NCBI GenBank assembly: GCA_023266075.1
Contig: JAHFRX010000077.1
Span: 1,035 to 6,703 of the forward strand
Length of the DNA stretch: 5,669 nt
Direction of reading: 5' to 3'
Origin: Legionellaceae bacterium
Lineage (GTDB): Bacteria > Pseudomonadota > Gammaproteobacteria > Legionellales > Legionellaceae
A program made the translations under genes and the position numbers. Shown here one piece after another: positions 4,942-5,669 of this stretch. Under the pieces are notes generated by a model. It had not been told where the DNA came from. It worked only from the letters and a program-made list of their open reading frames with translations, and ran no database searches. Each line of letters begins with the position of its first letter. Positions within the stretch are counted from its first letter, which is position 1.

Positions 4942-5669
4942 ATGAATTCGACAATCCTAGGCACGAAAACACTCATTCAGGCTGAATCTTCGCGTGCTGA
5001 TTTACGCCGTGCAACTTTTGCCGGCATATTACTACCTTTAAGTTTTGCGCCCTTTCATTTTCCTGGCCTTGCCATATTAAGCTTAACTTTTTTATTTTTA
5101 CTTTTAAAACCAATGTCACTGAAGCATGCTTTTCAATTGGGCTTCATGTACGGTTTAAGCTTCTTTGGACTGGGTGTTTCTTGGGTATATGTGAGTATTC
5201 ACCAGTACGGACATCTTCATAGCATCATTGCTGCAGCAATCACGCTAGTCTTCATCGCTTACTTATCACTTTATAGTGGATGCTTTACTTTAAGCTTCGT
5301 ATGGCTTGCTAAACGCATCTCCCTCATACAACGTTGCTTGTTATTCAGCGCACTGTGGTGTCTATTTGAGTATTTACGTTCAATACTTTTGGGTGGTTTT
5401 CCTTGGCTTTCCATCGGTTTTGGGCAAATAGACTCGCCATTACAACACTTATTACCGCTTTTAGGCGTCCAAGGCGTTGGATTTGTCACCTGTTTTATCA
5501 GCGGCCTCTTAGCACTCAGTATACAAACGCCAAATCGTTATAAGTATCTTTACCTCGCAGCATTTATGGCGACATTGTTGGGCCCCTTACTACTACACAC
5601 CCAAACATGGACGATTTCTCAAAAAGAAACGATTTCTGTCGGCATCGTTCAAGCGAACTTATCCATGCG
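4942..5669 (+). CDS. lnt: Apolipoprotein N-acyltransferase, N-terminal part (3' end outside window)
   Basis: The visible 242 residues have a short polar N-terminus and then several hydrophobic helices, as in the membrane part of Lnt. Family motifs seen are LSFAPFHFPGL (33-43), GLGVSWVYVSI (76-86), AYLSLYSG (106-113) and EYLRSILLGGFPWLSIGFGQID (143-164, split between helices). The segment ISVGIVQANLSM at 231-242 is the first strand of the carbon-nitrogen hydrolase domain, so the Glu-Lys-Cys catalytic triad lies beyond the window. Known role: transfer of a fatty acyl chain from phospholipid to the N-terminal Cys of apolipoprotein in the inner membrane, the last step of lipoprotein maturation. 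An in-frame TAA at 4921 leaves 4942 as the first ATG after the stop. The ribosome binding site is poor (only GAG at 4936-4938). The gene lies 31 bases after glnD and may be coupled to it or use its own promoter. Confidence 0.97.
   Translation, partial: MNSTILGTKTLIQAESSRADLRRATFAGILLPLSFAPFHFPGLAILSLTFLFLLLKPMSLKHAFQLGFMYGLSFFGLGVSWVYVSIHQYGHLHSIIAAAITLVFIAYLSLYSGCFTLSFVWLAKRISLIQRCLLFSALWCLFEYLRSILLGGFPWLSIGFGQIDSPLQHLLPLLGVQGVGFVTCFISGLLALSIQTPNRYKYLYLAAFMATLLGPLLLHTQTWTISQKETISVGIVQANLSM

Noticed and set aside
4769..4972. Minus-strand 67-aa open frame spanning the glnD-lnt junction
   Set aside because: It is antisense to the second ACT domain of GlnD and has no features of its own.

Overview
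The window most likely comes from a moderately AT-rich gammaproteobacterium. A full-length GlnD, an apolipoprotein N-acyltransferase (Lnt) with the proteobacterial loop motifs and a classical CspA-family protein all point that way. A coiled-coil membrane protein with a glutamate-rich C-terminus is reminiscent of the intracellular order Legionellales (Legionella, Coxiella and relatives), but that placement is an inference, and nothing in the window fixes the genus.

Layout, left to right. (1) The C-terminal end of quinolinate synthase (nadA, + strand, entering from outside the window) stops at 303 and is followed by a strong A/T-flanked hairpin that can serve both strands. (2) Convergent to it, on the minus strand, is a 383-aa protein of unknown function: a long coiled coil, an Ala/Pro-rich hinge, two closely spaced membrane segments, and an acidic tail carrying a perfect 39-bp tandem duplication. 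(3) Divergent from that is a small cold-shock protein gene (1689-1898, +). It has a structured upstream region and is bracketed by two similar GTGCG/CGCAC inverted repeats. (4) Convergent to the cold-shock gene is a 104-aa exported, glutamine-rich protein (1949-2263, -). Its whole mature part can be laid out in 11-residue (hendecad) steps grouped as three 22-residue repeats. (5) Divergent from that, across a 70-bp promoter region, is glnD (2334-4910, +), the bifunctional uridylyltransferase/uridylyl-removing enzyme acting on PII. (6) After 31 bp comes lnt (4942 to the window end, +), cut off just as its hydrolase domain begins.

The conserved genes (NAD synthesis, nitrogen signalling, lipoprotein maturation, cold-shock RNA binding) are not an obvious functional pathway. 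Only glnD and lnt could share a transcript, and even there a promoter-like sequence precedes lnt. The two unrecognised minus-strand genes, inserted between conserved plus-strand genes, are the accessory part of the window. No tRNA, rRNA, CRISPR array, insertion sequence or transposase was seen. All gaps between genes are under 200 bases.
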